NCBI GenBank assembly: GCA_022565935.1
Contig: JADFJY010000062.1
Span: forward strand, 1 to 7,016
Direction: 5' to 3'
Origin: Nitrososphaerota archaeon
GTDB taxonomy: Archaea; Thermoproteota; Nitrososphaeria; Nitrososphaerales; Nitrosopumilaceae
Length of the DNA: 7,016 bases
Part shown: positions 5,894-7,016 of the stretch, piece after piece
How positions within the stretch are numbered: the stretch's first letter is position 1
Layout: every line of letters starts with the position of its first letter
Translations under genes and position numbers: made by a program
Notes under the pieces: generated by a model
What the model was told of the DNA's origin: nothing
Database searches by the model: none
The model's input: only the letters and a program-made list of their open reading frames with translations

Positions 5894-6193
5894 TTGATTG
5901 ATAACTCTTCAATAAGAAGATCACTTGACCTATACATCAAAAGAAGAATTCAAGAGATACCAACTGAAATTAAACAAACATTTCCATACATTAAACAAAT
6001 TTGGAAGTGTGATAATGAAGCAGATTTTCTTTATGGATATTATGTTGGAAAAATTGAAGAGGGAGCATTGCATTATTTACTCAAAGCAACCCGCGCATCA
6101 GCTGGAGGTTATGTAGATACTTTTGAAATAAGAGGGATTATCGAAACACGTAAAAAAGAATTACTAGACACAATAAAATCTTCAATCAATTAG
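5894..6193 (+). CDS. Uncharacterised 99-residue protein, WKxxxExDFxYG family (copy 2)
   Basis: This protein starts at TTG 5894 (no ATG or GTG lies between it and the in-frame stop at 5858-5860) and ends at TAG 6191-6193. It is helical and basic at the N-terminus (IRRSLDLYIKRRIQ). Residues 37-52 carry W37-K38, E42, D44-F45, Y47-G48 and G52 with exactly the spacing of W34 to G49 in the protein at 165-464. Both proteins are 99 residues and both end in a charged helix (here 80-95, ETRKKELLDTI). This is good evidence of a diverged paralogue pair, although overall identity is low. The glycine pair at 71-72 and the sequence after the motif differ. No known family or catalytic residue is recognised; a small helical regulatory or scaffold protein is a guess. 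A six-cysteine gene follows 34 bases later. Confidence 0.8.
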   Translation: MIDNSSIRRSLDLYIKRRIQEIPTEIKQTFPYIKQIWKCDNEADFLYGYYVGKIEEGALHYLLKATRASAGGYVDTFEIRGIIETRKKELLDTIKSSIN

Positions 6194-6227
6194 TGAAGTA
6201 GAAATACTACATCAATTATGATAAAAT

Positions 6228-6401
6228 ATGGTAGGACCACAAGATGGAGGTTTTGGATTTGATCAATCTAAAAAATATACAAGTGTAGATAATCTTGATG
6301 AGGTTTGTGTACAGTGTCAAGCAGGTCAACACAAAAAATGTTTGAAGAAAGCAAAGCAGCAAAAAGAATGTGAATGTGAACAGTGTATGATTTACGGCTA
6401 G
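6228..6401 (+). CDS. 57-residue cysteine-rich, probably zinc-binding protein
   Basis: ATG 6228 to TAG 6399-6401 encodes 57 residues with six cysteines in two groups: C27-x2-C30 followed by H35 and C38, and C48-E-C50-x2-C53. The glycine-rich N-terminus (VGPQDGGFGFDQ) looks unstructured and a basic linker (KKCLKKAKQQKE) joins the groups. Paired C-x2-C knuckles in a small cytosolic archaeal protein usually bind zinc, but an iron-sulfur cluster is not excluded. I cannot place it in a named family; spacing alone makes a treble-clef or zinc-ribbon-like fold possible. Another ATG at 6218 is out of frame and ends after 14 codons. The gene stands between the second 99-residue protein and a C2H2 finger gene, all on the plus strand, with short gaps that allow co-transcription. 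Confidence 0.7.
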   Translation: MVGPQDGGFGFDQSKKYTSVDNLDEVCVQCQAGQHKKCLKKAKQQKECECEQCMIYG

Positions 6402-6413
6402 ATTGATCAGACA

Positions 6414-6423
6414 ATTATTAATA
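6414..6423 (+). promoter_or_regulatory. TATA-like box before the zinc-finger gene
   Basis: ATTATTAATA lies 13 bases after the stop of the six-cysteine gene. Transcription would begin near 6444, which falls at the CTG codon (6446) of the zinc-finger frame and downstream of the ATA at 6431. If it is real, the finger protein would be read from CTG on a leaderless transcript; if not, the gene is read from the upstream transcript. Confidence 0.3.
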
Positions 6424-6430
6424 CAACAAA

Positions 6431-6568
6431 ATATCTCGATCAGATCTGTCTAGTCAATACAAATTCAAATGCATGTTTTGTGGTAAAGAATACGGAACAA
6501 ATGTTGTAGAACTTGCATTACATATTGGCAGAGTTCATGACCAACCAAGAAACTTGCATACTAGTTAA
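6431..6568 (+). CDS. Small single C2H2 zinc-finger protein with non-standard start
   Basis: The frame from 6431 to TAA 6566-6568 encodes about 45 residues. The body has the classical C2H2 finger layout: F before K-C, then C-M-F-C, an aromatic Y four residues after the second cysteine (CGKEY), a leucine three residues before the first histidine (LALH) and H-I-G-R-V-H, that is C-x2-C-x13-H-x4-H, one residue longer than the usual x12 loop. Such a pattern is very unlikely by chance, so the frame is almost certainly coding. The start is the problem: the frame is open only from 6422 and has no ATG, GTG or TTG before the finger; candidates are ATA 6431 (giving a natural-looking MSRSDLSS) and CTG 6446. 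Role is probably DNA, RNA or protein binding. Its stop overlaps the stop of the minus-strand gene at 6565. Confidence 0.65.
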   Translation: MSRSDLSSQYKFKCMFCGKEYGTNVVELALHIGRVHDQPRNLHTS

Positions 6569-6897
6569 ATTCCAGCTAACTTGTTTTCAAATTCCTGAAT
6601 CTCTTTTTGATATAAATCAGAAACATTTTTGGCAAATTCTTTGTGTGCTGAAATGATTACAGATAATGCCTCCTTGTAATTTGGATGTCCTTTCTTAATT
6701 ACATCACATGATTCAAGCGAAGTAATGTGACCTGTAACAGTTGCAATTGCTCCTTTGTGATTGAATTTTATGATTCCACCAAAAGCCTCAATTAGCATGT
6801 AAGCAGATTCTGCTTTACACTTGTAAGTAACTCTACCAGTTTCAGTGTTGAATAATTGTGTAACGCCACCTGGTTTTCTTGTTATAATAACTGTCAT
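6565..6897 (-). CDS. Uncharacterised 110-residue protein
   Basis: I do not recognise this family. The N-terminal half (1-58) looks like a small beta-rich domain: ITRKPGGVTQLFNTETGRVTY (split by turns at PGG and TGR), then AFGGIIKF and GAIATVTGH. The C-terminal half (73-108) is helical and charged, with a coiled-coil-like end (SDLYQKEIQEFENKL). Two cysteines (C27, C64) are far apart and do not form a metal motif. There is no signal peptide or membrane segment, so it is probably cytosolic. ATG 6897-6895 is chosen because a TATA-like box lies 26 bases upstream. The upstream same-strand gene ends 49 bases away with a T-run between them, so it is probably transcribed alone. Its TAA overlaps that of the convergent zinc-finger gene. 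Confidence 0.82.
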   Translation of the reverse strand: MTVIITRKPGGVTQLFNTETGRVTYKCKAESAYMLIEAFGGIIKFNHKGAIATVTGHITSLESCDVIKKGHPNYKEALSVIISAHKEFAKNVSDLYQKEIQEFENKLAGI

Positions 6898-6919
6898 GAG
6901 GTATGGGAAAAATTTCCAG

Positions 6920-6927
6920 TATTAATG
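6920..6927 (-). promoter_or_regulatory. TATA-like box of the 110-residue gene
   Basis: On the minus strand CATTAATA is centred 26 bases before the A of the ATG at 6897, the spacing for a leaderless archaeal transcript. No Shine-Dalgarno match is present in the intervening bases, which agrees with a leaderless start. Confidence 0.5.
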
Positions 6928-6931
6928 ATTT

Positions 6932-6949
6932 TAGAAAAAAGATTTTCTA
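6932..6949 (-). terminator. Probable T-run/hairpin terminator after the right-edge gene
   Basis: On the minus strand TAGAAAA (which includes the stop codon of the right-edge gene) pairs with TTTTCTA across a four-base loop, and a T6 run sits in the loop and 3' arm. The T-run just after a stop is the likely working part, since archaeal termination needs no hairpin; the stem is AT-rich and weak. It separates this gene from the promoter of the next. Confidence 0.5.
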
Positions 6950-7016
6950 GGCAGTTGTATCAGCTGCTGTAGCAGTTGCTGCCAGAGTCTTGTCAATTTC
7001 ATTTATAGCGATCTTG
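6947..7016 (-). CDS. C-terminal end of an unidentified protein (partial)
   Basis: On the minus strand an open frame enters at the right edge and ends at TAG 6949-6947, giving 22 residues: KIAINEIDKT then an alanine/threonine-rich tail LAATATAADTTA. The helical start and low-complexity Ala/Thr end are typical of a disordered C-terminus, but they do not identify the protein. A T-run follows the stop, which supports a true gene end. Confidence 0.5.
   Translation of the reverse strand, partial: KIAINEIDKTLAATATAADTTA

Noticed and set aside
5925..6116. Plus-strand open frame of 63 codons within the second 99-residue gene
   Set aside because: It is out of frame with the paralogue motif shared with the 165-464 protein, which proves the other frame.
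6405..6445. Direct repeat GATCAGA (6405-6411 and 6439-6445) and palindrome CAGATCTG near the zinc-finger start
   Set aside because: Seven bases is too short to claim an operator, and the second copy lies in the probable coding frame.
6904..6951. Fifteen-codon plus-strand frame starting at ATG 6904
   Set aside because: Lies over the TATA box and T-run of the minus-strand genes and is too short to support.
6951..6985. CAGCTGCTG/GCAGTTGCTG near-repeats at the right edge
   Set aside because: Explained as Ala/Thr codons of the low-complexity tail of the partial minus-strand gene.

Overview
The window looks like a chromosomal segment of an AT-rich archaeon, most likely an ammonia-oxidising thaumarchaeon (Nitrosopumilus-like). 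The grounds are an archaeal-type stand-alone Elp3, a class I lysyl-tRNA synthetase, AT-rich TATA-like boxes about 25-30 bases before several start codons (leaderless style), very short intergenic gaps and many tiny lineage-type proteins. The genus is inferred from general gene content and style, not from a database match. No mobile element, CRISPR array, rRNA or tRNA gene was seen.

Layout. Bases 1-122 are the C-terminal end of a probable SLC13/ArsB-NhaD-type transporter. An unrecognised 99-residue protein (165-464) and a small protein with a lysine/arginine repeat tail (581-790) follow. The core is a compact plus-strand operon: elp3 (847-2433), class I lysS (2442-4028), a two-helix membrane protein (4031-4231) and a long coiled-coil protein (4269-5045). 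A PNPOx-like flavin-binding protein (5046-5486, minus) converges on it with no base between the two stop codons. From 5532 to 6568 there is a run of very small genes: two divergent single-helix membrane proteins, a second 99-residue protein that is a diverged paralogue of the one at 165-464, a six-cysteine protein and a C2H2 zinc-finger protein whose start codon is not standard. A 110-residue minus-strand protein (6565-6897) and the last 22 residues of another minus-strand gene close the window.

How the genes fit together. Elp3 modifies the wobble uridine of tRNAs, plausibly including tRNA-Lys(UUU), and LysRS charges tRNA-Lys, so the central operon links decoding of the lysine AAA codon, which is heavily used here, to its aminoacylation. 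The two membrane/coiled-coil genes behind them have no recognised link to translation. The rest is mostly lineage-specific small proteins. No complete new defence or mobile system is visible. The most interesting points are the paralogous 99-residue pair, the basic repeat-tail protein and the cluster of tiny zinc-binding and membrane proteins, five of which (including the 57-residue and zinc-finger genes) are short enough to be skipped by routine gene calling.
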